From E44-bin89 sp034409565 (GTDB lineage: Bacteria; Chloroflexota; Dehalococcoidia; Dehalococcoidales; RBG-16-60-22): a stretch of 64,000 nucleotides of DNA. Below, one piece after another: positions 1 through 8,979 of the stretch. The notes beneath the pieces were generated by a model. That model was not told the DNA's origin, searched no databases, and was given only the letters and a program-made list of their open reading frames with translations. Where the stretch lies: contig DAOUMS010000015.1 of the NCBI GenBank assembly GCA_034409565.1, forward strand, positions 1-64,000, written 5' to 3'. Both the position numbers and the translations under genes were made by a program. Numbering within the stretch: the stretch's first letter is position 1; each line of letters opens with the position of its first letter.

Positions 1-214
1 CCCCATTTCCCACCCCCTTGCCTACATATATTTAAAGAGAGGCCATGCAAGCCACACCGTCCCATTTTAATTTCTCAGCGAGCCAAAGACAAATAAAAGA
101 AGGCCATTAAGCTTGATAACTTACTAGTAATGATGATATTGACTACCATTGCTAAAGCATCTACAATTATGTTGGTCAAGATATGAATACTTCAACAAAC
201 TAAATTTTATTGTT

Positions 215-890
215 ATGGAATTAGTTCACTTTCATCTTGAGATTGAATTTACAGAAACTGGGCAGATAGATACACCTGCCTATAGAGTATATAAAGCTCT
301 CGCAGGTAAACCAAAACAGACTAGGCTAGAAGAACCTGGGGTGCGAATTAGTGATGGTAAGAAGAGCACTCTTATTAACTGGGAATATGATTCTTGTGAA
401 ATTAATGTTGAAAATGAAGTAAATGGCGATAAGTGCATTGAATTCGCAACAAAGTATATAGATAGATATTATTAATTCAGTTGCACCAATCACTGAAATT
501 GGAAATAGAAAATTAGTTACAAATTGGATGCTACCAGCCCCTGAACATGACTTTACCACTCTGGAACACCTCTACAGGGAAAAATCAATAATACAATATA
601 GTTATATGAATAGCATCTACGATTCTAGCGTACTATTTGACAGTAAAATTGGTAATTATATACTTCACCATCAGAGCGGGCCTATGGAGCCTGATCAGTT
701 AAATACCGACTTCTTAGAGTTTGAACGTAAAGGTTTGCCAAAAACGTTCATTTTCCTCTATACTAGCATATTGGATGGAACTAGATTACAATATAATAAA
801 GAGGAAATGACAAGATTTATTAGAGAAGCATTTAACTATTGTCTTACGCACAGTAATAAATTTCGCGAGTCTTGGGAGAGATATCTATGA
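215..890 (+). pseudogene. Unknown AT-rich gene, apparently frameshifted by a GATA duplication
   Basis: Two reading frames abut here. The first runs from an ATG at 215 (or a TTG at 149) to a stop at 473-475; the second is open from 462 to 890 and has its own ATG at 528. The tandem tetranucleotide GATAGATA lies at 461-468, exactly in the short window where the frames overlap. Removing one GATA joins them into a single frame of about 223 codons, so the simplest reading is one gene broken by a 4-base duplication, or a sequencing error. The joined protein has no motif I recognise. Base composition is far more AT-rich than the genome to the right, suggesting acquired DNA. No strong Shine-Dalgarno precedes 215. 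The 3' end overlaps the next ATG (ATGA), so the genes are probably cotranscribed. Alternatively there are two separate small genes, the second starting at 528. Confidence 0.5.
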
Positions 891-1177
891 GTAGTGTACA
901 AGTTGTAACAGCAAGAAGGGATAAAAGCAGATATCAAGAAATAGAAAAACAGGACAGGCAGATTGCAAGTGAGAGTAGATATTATACTTTGAATGAGTTA
1001 GATGAAATAAATGATATTATTGCCAGGTATCCTATTACTGTAGAAAGAAATAGATTTCAAATAGATTCAAATCATCTTGAAATTGGTAAGATATATCGCT
1101 TTGAATACCTTGAGAGTCAGATGGTACTTTGGAAGAATGTTGACGGTTCGGTAGACTTGTATGAGATAGTAGAATAA
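887..1177 (+). CDS. Small hypothetical protein (96 aa)
   Basis: The ATG at 887 overlaps the upstream stop (ATGA), which decides this start over in-frame codons further upstream and implies translational coupling. The protein is 96 residues, polar and charged, with no membrane segment, signal peptide or cysteine cluster. Its middle (residues about 35-60) looks helical, and the C-terminal third is strand-like with alternating aromatic residues. I do not recognise the family. It is the second member of an AT-rich three-gene set and overlaps the next gene by one base. Confidence 0.6.
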   Translation: MSSVQVVTARRDKSRYQEIEKQDRQIASESRYYTLNELDEINDIIARYPITVERNRFQIDSNHLEIGKIYRFEYLESQMVLWKNVDGSVDLYEIVE

Positions 1178-1419
1178 TGGAAAACCTACCAGATTTCCAC
1201 CTTCATTTGGAACCGCCCTTTCTAAAGCACATACAGAAATTTGAGACTGACGTGTTTCCTACTTGTAATACGGTAAAAGTAGAATGGCCTCTTGGTAGGA
1301 AATTTGTTAATCAAAAACGCCATCTTCTATTAATACATCATTCACCCAGTTGCACATATGATATAACAGATATTCATGATGACGGTAAACAACTTCATTT
1401 AGATAAACTGGGCGAATAA
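1177..1419 (+). CDS. Small hypothetical protein (80 aa)
   Basis: The ATG shares one base with the preceding TAA stop (TAATG), the usual arrangement for coupled translation. The 80-residue product is rich in His and Leu, with no obvious membrane helix or metal motif arranged like a known family. It may be a short partner protein of the two upstream genes; toxin-antitoxin or defence-accessory roles are possible for such a set, but nothing in the sequence proves one. A strong stem-loop follows 33 bases downstream. Confidence 0.55.
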   Translation: MENLPDFHLHLEPPFLKHIQKFETDVFPTCNTVKVEWPLGRKFVNQKRHLLLIHHSPSCTYDITDIHDDGKQLHLDKLGE

Positions 1420-1451
1420 ATATTCAAGTTCGCATAAAATATACATTTAAG

Positions 1452-1484
1452 AGTGGCCGGAATTAGAAAGCCGGCCACTTTAAT
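1452..1484 (+). terminator. Stem-loop terminator after the AT-rich gene set
   Basis: A 9-bp GC-rich perfect stem (AGTGGCCGG at 1452-1460 with CCGGCCACT at 1471-1479) closes a 10-base loop and is followed by TTTAATT. It probably ends transcription of the small-gene set and separates it from htpX. Confidence 0.65.
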
Positions 1485-1589
1485 TCTGAAATTATTAGAT
1501 TCTCTCGTTGGCCCTAACCATGGCCGACCATACTTCACCAGTTGCCCAATCGTAAACATATCTTATAAAATATAAATAAGGAGGTTCTT

Positions 1590-2555
1590 ATGTGGCTTCA
1601 GGCCAGGATGTACCTGCTTATCGCCCTTCTTTTCGGCATTCTATATGGCGTTATCACCGGTCTCGGTGTCCTGATGGGTAAGGGAGGCGCCATACCTTAT
1701 TTAATTATCGGCTTTGTTTTTCTCGGCATCCAGTATCTTATCAGTCCAGCCATTGTTGGCTGGTCAATGAAAATCAAGTGGGTCTCGGAGAAAGAAGCGC
1801 CGGAACTGCACCAGATGGTGGCTGAAATCGCCGAGAGGGCGGGACTGCCCAAGCCCAGAGTGGGCATATCCCAGCTCAATATTCCCAACGCCTTCGCCTT
1901 TGGCCGTACCCAGCGGGACGGCCGCGTCTGCGTGACCCAGGGTATTTTAAAATTGCTCAGCAAGGACGAGCTAAAGGCCGTCATCGGCCATGAGCTTTCC
2001 CACATCAAGCACCGCGACATGGCCATCATCACCCTCATTTCCGTTATCCCGCTCATCATGTACTGGATTGCCTGGACGACCATGTGGCGGGGCGCTTTTG
2101 GCGGCAACCGGCAGAGCGGCGGTTACGCCGCTATCGTTGGACTGGGCGCCTTCCTGCTCTACTTCATCACCAACCTGCTGGTGCTTTACGGCTCCAGAAT
2201 ACGCGAGTACTACGCCGACCTGGGCAGCGTCCAACTCGGCAGTATGCCGCACCACCTGGCAACGGCACTGTACAAGCTGGTCTACGGCAATGCCCGCATG
2301 CGGAACAGTGAAGAACTGCGGCGAGTAGAGGGGGTCAAAGCCTTCTTCGTCAATGACCCCTCCCGGTCCTACTACGAAATTAAAGAGCTTTCCCAGATTG
2401 ACCTTGATATGAGCGGCACCATTGACTATGATGAGCTCATGGAGCTGCGTCAGAAAGAGATCAGATTGAGCAAGTCTCAGAAGTTAATGGAAATTTTCAC
2501 CACCCATCCCAACATGCTGAAAAGGATAAAACACCTTTCCACACTGGCAGTTTAG
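1590..2555 (+). CDS. htpX: HtpX-like M48 membrane zinc metalloprotease with EF-hand loop
   Basis: A 321-residue M48 family integral-membrane endopeptidase, thought to clear misfolded membrane proteins. The zinc site is HELSH at residues 134-138, with the third ligand probably Glu206 in the REYYAD segment. Hydrophobic helices lie near residues 7-27, 35-55, 145-162 and 180-200, the usual HtpX topology with a cytoplasmic active site. The start is set by AAGGAGG six bases upstream. Unusually, residues 271-282 form a canonical EF-hand loop (Asp271, Asp273, Ser275, Asp279, Glu282 around the central Gly276) between the protease core and the C-terminus, suggesting calcium sensing or structural calcium. 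It is monocistronic: a terminator lies upstream and a separate promoter follows. Family assignment is firm; the EF-hand role is inference. Confidence 0.9.
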   Translation: MWLQARMYLLIALLFGILYGVITGLGVLMGKGGAIPYLIIGFVFLGIQYLISPAIVGWSMKIKWVSEKEAPELHQMVAEIAERAGLPKPRVGISQLNIPNAFAFGRTQRDGRVCVTQGILKLLSKDELKAVIGHELSHIKHRDMAIITLISVIPLIMYWIAWTTMWRGAFGGNRQSGGYAAIVGLGAFLLYFITNLLVLYGSRIREYYADLGSVQLGSMPHHLATALYKLVYGNARMRNSEELRRVEGVKAFFVNDPSRSYYEIKELSQIDLDMSGTIDYDELMELRQKEIRLSKSQKLMEIFTTHPNMLKRIKHLSTLAV

Positions 2556-2588
2556 CATTACAATTGACTAAATTTTTTTCACCAACTC

Positions 2589-2617
2589 TTGCTACTGAAA
2601 ATAATAGGTAGTATAAT
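2589..2617 (+). promoter_or_regulatory. Sigma-70-like promoter of the Wood-Ljungdahl operon
   Basis: TTGCTA (2589-2594), a 17-base spacer and a consensus TATAAT (2612-2617) lie about 80 bases before the first gene of the long operon. It is the best promoter match in this intergenic region and the only sizeable gap before a run of closely packed genes. Confidence 0.6.
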
Positions 2618-2699
2618 AGGCGGCAAATAAATCTTCTTCAATATATCAAAAATATTTCCCCTAAGATAATCAGGTAGAAGGGTAACTACTCACGAAATT

Positions 2700-3485
2700 A
2701 TGAAGATTGCAGTCAGTGGTAAAGGCGGCGTGGGAAAGACGCTGTTGGCATCCCTGCTCGCCCATATTTTTGCCGCGTCCGGCTATTCCGTCCTCGCCAT
2801 CGATGCCGACCCTGACGCCAATCTCGCCGCCACTCTCGGCTTCACCCACCCGGAAGATATCGTCCCCATCTCGGAAATGAAAGACCTCATCGCCGAGCGG
2901 ACGGAGACCCAGCCCGGGCGAACGGGTATCTACTTCAAGCTGAACCCGAAGGTTGACGACCTCCCGGAAAAGTACTGGCAGAAGCTTGATGGTATCAGGC
3001 TGATGGTCATGGGGCGAATCAAGAAGGGGGGTACCGGCTGCTACTGCCCGGAAAACGCGCTGCTGAAAGCATTGATGAGCCACCTGCTTCTGGTCAGAAA
3101 TGAGGTCATCATTATGGATATGGAAGCCGGTATTGAGCACCTGGGCAGGGCGACCGCCGGCGCCGTTGATAAACTGATAGTGGTGGTGGAACCGGGGCGG
3201 CGGAGCCTGGAGACCGCCCGCTCTATAAATGGGCTGGCCGGGGACATCGGCCTGAAAAATATCGCCGTCGTGGGCAACAAAATAAGAACTCAGGCTGACC
3301 GTGATTTCCTTGTTTCCAGTCTACCCGATTTTGAATTCATCGGCTTTATTCCCTACGACCAGGCAATCGTTGATGCTGACCTGGCCAACCGGCCTTTGAC
3401 TGACGCCAGCACCGCGGTAATGAACGAGGTCAAGAATATCTACCAGAGACTGGTAAAGGTAAAAGAAACTACCCGATTTAAATAA
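2700..3485 (+). CDS. cooC: CooC/AcsF-type nickel-insertion ATPase for CODH/ACS
   Basis: A MinD/CooC-family P-loop ATPase of 261 residues that matures carbon monoxide dehydrogenase or acetyl-CoA synthase by nickel insertion. The deviant Walker A motif KGGVGKT is at residues 8-14, the switch segment DADPDAN at 35-41, and a CxC pair (Cys114, Cys116) sits where CooC dimers bind metal. It is the first gene of the operon; the ATG at 2700 follows the only long untranslated leader. A second, diverged paralogue lies at 7289-8068, so one may serve the CODH C-cluster and the other the ACS A-cluster, but which does which cannot be told from sequence. Confidence 0.85.
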   Translation: MKIAVSGKGGVGKTLLASLLAHIFAASGYSVLAIDADPDANLAATLGFTHPEDIVPISEMKDLIAERTETQPGRTGIYFKLNPKVDDLPEKYWQKLDGIRLMVMGRIKKGGTGCYCPENALLKALMSHLLLVRNEVIIMDMEAGIEHLGRATAGAVDKLIVVVEPGRRSLETARSINGLAGDIGLKNIAVVGNKIRTQADRDFLVSSLPDFEFIGFIPYDQAIVDADLANRPLTDASTAVMNEVKNIYQRLVKVKETTRFK

Positions 3486-3521
3486 AAGCGGCTATAAAAA
3501 ATATAACGGCAGGAGGTCCCC

Positions 3522-5285
3522 GTGGCGTACGACGCAACCAAAATGAAGGACTGGCAAATCGCTGAGGCAGCCGAGGCGAATATGCCAACACCGGAGGAGT
3601 GGCGTGAGCGGATGGGGCTGGAGAAAGACGAGATTCTTCCCTACGGCAGAATCTCCAAACTCGATTTTCTGAAGATTATCGACCGCCTTAAAAACAAGCC
3701 TGATGGCAAGTACGTTGAGGTAACCGCCATCACCCCAACTCCACTCGGTGAAGGGAAAAGCACCACCACCGTCGGACTGATTGAAGGCATGGGCAAGAGG
3801 GGCTGGAACGTTGGCGGCTGCATCCGCCAGCCCTCCGGTGGCCCGACGATGAACATCAAGGGAACCGCCGCCGGCGGTGGCAATGCGCTTCTCATCCCGC
3901 TCACCGAGTTCTCCATGGGCCTCACCGGCGATATCAACGACATCACCAACGCCCATAACCTGGCCATGGTCGCTCTGACCGCCCGGATGCAGCATGAACG
4001 CAACTATGACGACGAGCAGCTCGCCAGGCTGACCAAAATGCGCCGGCTGGACATTGACCCCACCAAGGTGGAGATGGGCTGGATAATGGACTTCTGTGCC
4101 CAGAGCCTGCGCAGCATTATCATCGGCCTGGGCAATCGCATGGACGGCTTCATGATGCAGTCCAAGTTCGGCATCAGCGTCAGCTCCGAGCTCATGGCCA
4201 TCCTCTCCATCGTGAATGACCTGGCCGACCTGAGAAAAAGACTGGATGAAATCACCGTTGCCTATGATAAAAAGGGCAACCCCGTTACCACCGGCGACCT
4301 TGAGGTGGGCGGGGCCATGACCGCCTGGATGCGCAACACCATCAACCCCACCCTGTGCTCCACCGTGGAATACCAGCCGTTGATGGTGCATGCCGGCCCC
4401 TTTGCCAATATCGCCGTGGGGCAGTCCTCCATCATCGGCGACCGCGTTGGCCTTAAGCTATTCGACTATCACGTCACCGAGAGCGGTTTCGCGGCTGACA
4501 TTGGCTTTGAAAAATTCTGGAATGTGAAATGCCGCTACAGCGGCCTCAAGCCGCACGTATCCGTGCTCACCACCACCATCCGTGCGCTGAAAATGCACGG
4601 TGGCGGCCCCAAGGTGGTGGCCGGACTGCCATTGCCTGAAGCCTACACCAAGGAGGACCTGGGGCTTCTGGAAAAGGGCCTGCCCAATATGCTGCACCAC
4701 ATCAACACCATACGCACCTCCGGCATCAACCCGGTGGTGTGCATCAACTGCTTTGCCACCGACACCAAGGATGAAATCGCCATGGTACGCAAAGCGGCCG
4801 AGGGGGCAGGAGCACGCTGCGCCGTTGCCTCCCACTGGGCCGATGGCGGCGATGGCGCTCTGGAGCTGGCCGACACCGTCAAGGAAGCCTGCGAGGAACA
4901 GAACGGTTTCCAGTTCCTCTATCCCATGGAAATGAAACTGCGGGAGCGGGTGGAAAAAATCGCCAAAGTGGTATACGGTGCCGACGGCGTTGCCTGGAAC
5001 CCTGATGCCGAGGCCAAGGCCAAGGTGTTTGAGTCCGATGCCAAGTTTAACGAATACGCCACCATGATGGTGAAGACGCACCTGAGCCTCACCCATGAGC
5101 CAGCCGTGAAAGGAGTACCCAAGGGCTGGACGTTGCCCATACGCGACGTACTTATCTACTCAGGAGCTAAATTCCTCTGCCCCTGCGCCGGCACCATCAG
5201 CCTGATGCCCGGCACCAGCTCCGACCCGGCCTTCCGCAAGGTAGATGTCGACGTTAACACCGGTAAAGTACAGGGACTCTTTTAA
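3522..5285 (+). CDS. fhs: Formate-tetrahydrofolate ligase
   Basis: Catalyses ATP-dependent ligation of formate to THF, giving 10-formyl-THF, the first folate step of the methyl branch. The product has 587 residues, slightly longer than the usual 555-560 because of an N-terminal extension of about 30 residues. The P-loop TPTPLGEGKSTTT is at residues 71-83, and the rest matches the family throughout, including the C-terminal CPCAGT and MPGTSSDPA segments. The start is GTG at 3522, fixed by AGGAGG a few bases upstream. It lies between the CooC ATPase and the corrinoid activator and takes formate made by the formate dehydrogenase at the far end of the same gene run. Confidence 0.97.
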   Translation: MAYDATKMKDWQIAEAAEANMPTPEEWRERMGLEKDEILPYGRISKLDFLKIIDRLKNKPDGKYVEVTAITPTPLGEGKSTTTVGLIEGMGKRGWNVGGCIRQPSGGPTMNIKGTAAGGGNALLIPLTEFSMGLTGDINDITNAHNLAMVALTARMQHERNYDDEQLARLTKMRRLDIDPTKVEMGWIMDFCAQSLRSIIIGLGNRMDGFMMQSKFGISVSSELMAILSIVNDLADLRKRLDEITVAYDKKGNPVTTGDLEVGGAMTAWMRNTINPTLCSTVEYQPLMVHAGPFANIAVGQSSIIGDRVGLKLFDYHVTESGFAADIGFEKFWNVKCRYSGLKPHVSVLTTTIRALKMHGGGPKVVAGLPLPEAYTKEDLGLLEKGLPNMLHHINTIRTSGINPVVCINCFATDTKDEIAMVRKAAEGAGARCAVASHWADGGDGALELADTVKEACEEQNGFQFLYPMEMKLRERVEKIAKVVYGADGVAWNPDAEAKAKVFESDAKFNEYATMMVKTHLSLTHEPAVKGVPKGWTLPIRDVLIYSGAKFLCPCAGTISLMPGTSSDPAFRKVDVDVNTGKVQGLF

Positions 5286-5318
5286 AAATGATTATAATAG
5301 CCTTAGATATCAATGTAG

Positions 5319-7292
5319 ATGGCTAAGACGACGGGAAAGAAACAATGCAAGGTCCACTTCAACCCGGACAACGTTGATATTATCGTGGACCAGGGAGAGA
5401 ACCTTTTGCAGGCCGCCATTGCCGCTGGGGTGCGTATTTACGCTTCCTGCGGTGGTGCTGGCACCTGCGGGACATGCAAGGTACAGCTGGAAAAGGGCGA
5501 TGCCGAGACCACCAGAACGGACAAAATCTCTGACGAGGAATTCAACAAAGGCATCAGGCAGGCCTGCCAGACCCGGGTTCTCTCCGATTTGTCGATATAC
5601 GTCCCGGTCGAGTCAAGGCTGGAAAAGGCGGTCCTGGCCCGTGAACAGAAGCAGGTCTCCGAAATACTGGCCACCGGCTGGCGGTTTGTGCCCCCGCTGA
5701 GCAAGTATTTCGTTGAGCTGCCGCCGCCCACACTGGATGACAATACCAGCGACCTCTCCCGGCTGCTCCGGGGTCTCAGGCAGCGCTACCATCTGAGCAA
5801 CCTGTCCATTGACTTCCCGGTGGTACAGAAGCTGGCCAGGATCCTGCGTGATGGCAACTGGAAAGCCACGGTGACCACGCTGGTCACGGCGGTGAAACCC
5901 AGGGCCGGGGACAGACGCCGGCCGCGGGTGATAAACATCGAGGCCGGGGACACCAGAGATAAACATTATTCGCTGGCCTTTGATATCGGTACCACCACCG
6001 TCTGCGGGCAGCTGCTCGACTTAAACCGCGGCCGGGTCATTGCCGAGAGCATGGCCTATAACGGGCAGATAAGCTACGGGGAAGACGTCATTACCCGCAT
6101 CGCCTACTGCCAGAAAACGGGTGGCCTGAAAAAACTGCAGCAGGTGGTTGTGGCCACCATCAATGACATTATCGGCGAACTGCAGGCCCAGAGCCAGGTT
6201 GAGGCGGAACGCATCAGCCATATCACTGTCGCCGGCAACACCACCATGACCCAGATACTGCTCGGCCTGAACCCCCAGTATTTAAGACTAACGCCCTATA
6301 CACCCGTAGCCAACTTTTTCCCGCCAGTACCGGCAGGCTCGCTGGGGATAAAGGTCAGCGACCACGTCCATCTGTTCACTTTTCCCGCGGTGGCCAGCTA
6401 CGTGGGTGGGGATATCGTCTCCGGCATTGTCGGTGCCGGCGTGCACCAGAGAAAGGCGCTGACCTTCTTCATGGATATCGGCACCAACGGGGAAATCGTT
6501 ATCGGTAACTCGGACTGGATGGTCACCGCCTCGTGCTCCGCAGGCCCGGCATTTGAAGGCGGCGGTATCAGGCATGGCATCATCGCCGCCGAGGGTGCCA
6601 TCGAAGATGTCAAAATCAACCCGAAAAATTTTGAACCGGAAATCGGCACCATCGGCAACGCCAGGCCGAAAGGCATCTGCGGTTCCGGTTTAATCAATGC
6701 CGTCGCCGAGCTGCTGGAGACCGGCCTCATAGGGCAAAACGGCAAATTCAACCAGGAATTGCCCACCAAGCGGGTCAGGCCAGGTGATGATGGCCACGAG
6801 TACGTTCTGGCCCGGGCAACAGAGACACAGACCGGCGGTGACATCGTGATTACCGAGGTTGATATTGACAACCTGATGCGCGCCAAGGCCGCCATGTACG
6901 CCGGCTGCCAGACACTGAGCAAAAGTGTGGGCCTTGGCGGTTGTGACTTTGACCAGGTTATCATCGCCGGTGCCTTCGGCAGCAATATTGATGTGAAGAG
7001 GGCCATCACCATCGGACTGCTCCCAGAACTGCCCGAGGAACGGTTTATCTTCATCGGCAATGGCTCACTCCTGGGCGCCAGGCTGACATCTTTCTCCACA
7101 GACCTGCTTGACGATGCCCGCAGAGTGGCCCAGATGATGACCAATTTAGAGCTGAGCGAGAATGTTGATTTCATGAATAACTATGTGGCGGCACTTTTTC
7201 TGCCCCACACCAATGCCGGGGAATTTCCCGGGGTGAGTAAAAGGCTGGCCAGAGGGTCGAATAACAATCCAAAAACGGGGGTAAAGATTTGA
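5319..7292 (+). CDS. acsV: RACo-type reductive activator of the corrinoid iron-sulfur protein
   Basis: A 657-residue ASKHA/DUF4445 protein with an N-terminal plant-type [2Fe-2S] ferredoxin domain (Cys44, Cys50, Cys53, Cys83) and a C-terminal ATPase domain starting near residue 218 with the phosphate loop DIGTTT at 222-227. Such proteins (RACo of Carboxydothermus) use ATP to drive reduction of Co(II) back to Co(I) in the corrinoid iron-sulfur protein after accidental oxidation. The corrinoid subunits AcsC and AcsD are encoded in the same operon. Its stop codon overlaps the TTG start of the next CooC-like gene (TTGA). The full domain set is present and no key cysteine is missing. Confidence 0.9.
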   Translation: MAKTTGKKQCKVHFNPDNVDIIVDQGENLLQAAIAAGVRIYASCGGAGTCGTCKVQLEKGDAETTRTDKISDEEFNKGIRQACQTRVLSDLSIYVPVESRLEKAVLAREQKQVSEILATGWRFVPPLSKYFVELPPPTLDDNTSDLSRLLRGLRQRYHLSNLSIDFPVVQKLARILRDGNWKATVTTLVTAVKPRAGDRRRPRVINIEAGDTRDKHYSLAFDIGTTTVCGQLLDLNRGRVIAESMAYNGQISYGEDVITRIAYCQKTGGLKKLQQVVVATINDIIGELQAQSQVEAERISHITVAGNTTMTQILLGLNPQYLRLTPYTPVANFFPPVPAGSLGIKVSDHVHLFTFPAVASYVGGDIVSGIVGAGVHQRKALTFFMDIGTNGEIVIGNSDWMVTASCSAGPAFEGGGIRHGIIAAEGAIEDVKINPKNFEPEIGTIGNARPKGICGSGLINAVAELLETGLIGQNGKFNQELPTKRVRPGDDGHEYVLARATETQTGGDIVITEVDIDNLMRAKAAMYAGCQTLSKSVGLGGCDFDQVIIAGAFGSNIDVKRAITIGLLPELPEERFIFIGNGSLLGARLTSFSTDLLDDARRVAQMMTNLELSENVDFMNNYVAALFLPHTNAGEFPGVSKRLARGSNNNPKTGVKI

Positions 7293-8068
7293 GCTATAAT
7301 ATTGCGGTTGCCGGTAAAGGCGGTAGCGGCAAGACCACTGTGGCCAGTCTGGTCATCCGCTACCTGAAAAAGAACGGGCTGGGACCGATTCTGGCCGTGG
7401 ATGCTGACCCCAATGCCAACCTCGGCGAGAGCCTAGGGCTCAGCGTCAAGCAGACTGTCGGTACCATTATTGCCAACTTCAATGAGGAAAAAATAAATAT
7501 CCCGCCCGGAATGACCAAGGAAGCCTACCTAGAATTCAAACTCAATGATGCCATGACGGAGAGCCAGAGTCTCGATCTGGTGACCATGGGCCGGGGTGAA
7601 GGGCCCGCCTGCTACTGCTATCCCAACCTGATCCTGCGCAAATTCATGGACACCATGTCCGGTAATTACCATTATATTGTTATGGATAATGAAGCCGGGA
7701 TGGAGCACCTGAGCCGCCGTACCACGCAGAACATTGATGAACTGCTGCTCGTCTCCAACCACTCGGTGAAAGGCATCCGCACCATCGCCCGCCTTAAAGA
7801 ACTGGTGGCAGAGCTCAAGCTGGTGGTGAAGAGGCAGTCGGTAATCATAAATATGGCCCCTGACAGTATAGACCCGCTCGTCAGCGAGGAAATGGCCCGG
7901 CTGGGCATCGAGCCCGCCGCCTTCATTCCTGTGGACAGTCCCGTAGCTGAATTTGATATGGCGTTGAAACCGCTGCTCACCCTCCCGGATTGCCGGGCGA
8001 CGAATGCGGTTGATACTCTAATGGCCGAACTGCTAAAGGATAAAATTCAGGCCATAAAAACACGCTAG
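7289..8068 (+). CDS. Second CooC/AcsF-type maturation ATPase
   Basis: A 259-residue MinD/CooC-family ATPase with Walker A KGGSGKT at residues 10-16, the DADPNAN switch at 38-44 and a CxC metal motif (Cys108, Cys110). The start is TTG at 7289, overlapping the previous stop by three bases; no other in-frame start is compatible with the Walker motif's normal distance from the N-terminus. It is clearly paralogous to the operon's first gene but considerably diverged, so the pair is probably not a recent duplication. Likely role: nickel or ATP-dependent maturation of CODH or ACS. Confidence 0.85.
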   Translation: MSYNIAVAGKGGSGKTTVASLVIRYLKKNGLGPILAVDADPNANLGESLGLSVKQTVGTIIANFNEEKINIPPGMTKEAYLEFKLNDAMTESQSLDLVTMGRGEGPACYCYPNLILRKFMDTMSGNYHYIVMDNEAGMEHLSRRTTQNIDELLLVSNHSVKGIRTIARLKELVAELKLVVKRQSVIINMAPDSIDPLVSEEMARLGIEPAAFIPVDSPVAEFDMALKPLLTLPDCRATNAVDTLMAELLKDKIQAIKTR

Positions 8069-8079
8069 AGGTGTAAAAA

Positions 8080-8967
8080 ATGACGGCAAAGATTATCAGC
8101 GGGAAGGAAGTTGCCCAGCAAATCCGCGAGGAACTGAAACAGGAGATTGCCGGGCTTAAAGAAAAGCACAAACTTGTGCCGGGACTGGCCACCGTGCTGG
8201 TCGGTGAGGACCCAGCGTCACAGTCTTACGTGAGCGGCAAGGAAAAAACCTCAATTGAACTGGGCATCTATTCGGAACGGCTTGACCTGCCCGAGAAGAC
8301 CCCTCAGGCGGAACTGATGGCGCTCGTTGACCGGCTGAACAAGGACCCGAAGATACACGGTATCCTGGTGCAGCTCCCCCTCCCCAAACATCTCAATGAA
8401 ACGGAAGTCCTCTATGCCATCAACCCCAGAAAAGACGTGGATGGATTTCATCCGGTAAATGTGGGAAAATTAATGATAGGGGAACCGGACTATCTGCCCT
8501 GCACGCCACACGGTATACAGCAGCTTTTAATCAGGTCTGGAGTGCAGATTGAAGGCGCCGAGGTCGTCATCGTTGGCCGGAGCAACATCGTCGGCAAGCC
8601 GATTGCCAATATTCTGCTGCAGAAAAGACCGGGAGCCAACGCTACCGTAACCATCTGTCATACCGGCACCCGCGATATTTCCTTTCATACCAGAAGGGCC
8701 GATATACTGATAGTGGCCGCCGGCCGACCCAATGCCGTTACCGCCGATATGGTCAAAGACGGGGTGGTGGTGATTGACGTTGGCGTGAACCGGGTGGGCA
8801 AAACGGCCGAAGGTAAGGCTATTCTGGTGGGCGACGTTGATTTTGAGGGGATAAAAGAGAAGGCCAGCGCTATCACACCGGTACCGGGTGGCGTCGGGCC
8901 GATGACCATAACCATGCTGATGTTCAACACCGTAAAGGCTGCCAAGCTGGCGGCCGGCCTGACATAG
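8080..8967 (+). CDS. folD: Bifunctional methylene-THF dehydrogenase / methenyl-THF cyclohydrolase
   Basis: FolD (295 residues) converts 10-formyl-THF to methenyl-THF and then reduces it to methylene-THF with NAD(P)H, the second and third folate steps. The catalytic Tyr50-x3-Lys54 pair, the KDVDGFHPVN segment and the Rossmann loop VGRSNIVGKP are all present. Length is typical. It starts 11 bases after the second CooC-like gene and is followed by a small uncharacterised gene before acsD. Cofactor preference (NADH or NADPH) cannot be read safely from the sequence. Confidence 0.97.
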   Translation: MTAKIISGKEVAQQIREELKQEIAGLKEKHKLVPGLATVLVGEDPASQSYVSGKEKTSIELGIYSERLDLPEKTPQAELMALVDRLNKDPKIHGILVQLPLPKHLNETEVLYAINPRKDVDGFHPVNVGKLMIGEPDYLPCTPHGIQQLLIRSGVQIEGAEVVIVGRSNIVGKPIANILLQKRPGANATVTICHTGTRDISFHTRRADILIVAAGRPNAVTADMVKDGVVVIDVGVNRVGKTAEGKAILVGDVDFEGIKEKASAITPVPGGVGPMTITMLMFNTVKAAKLAAGLT

Positions 8968-8979
8968 AAGGAGGCAACT

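Noticed and set aside
3492..4391. Long open frame (299 codons) on the minus strand opposite fhs
   Set aside because: It is antisense to a fully conserved enzyme and has no ribosome site; high GC keeps the complementary frame open by chance.
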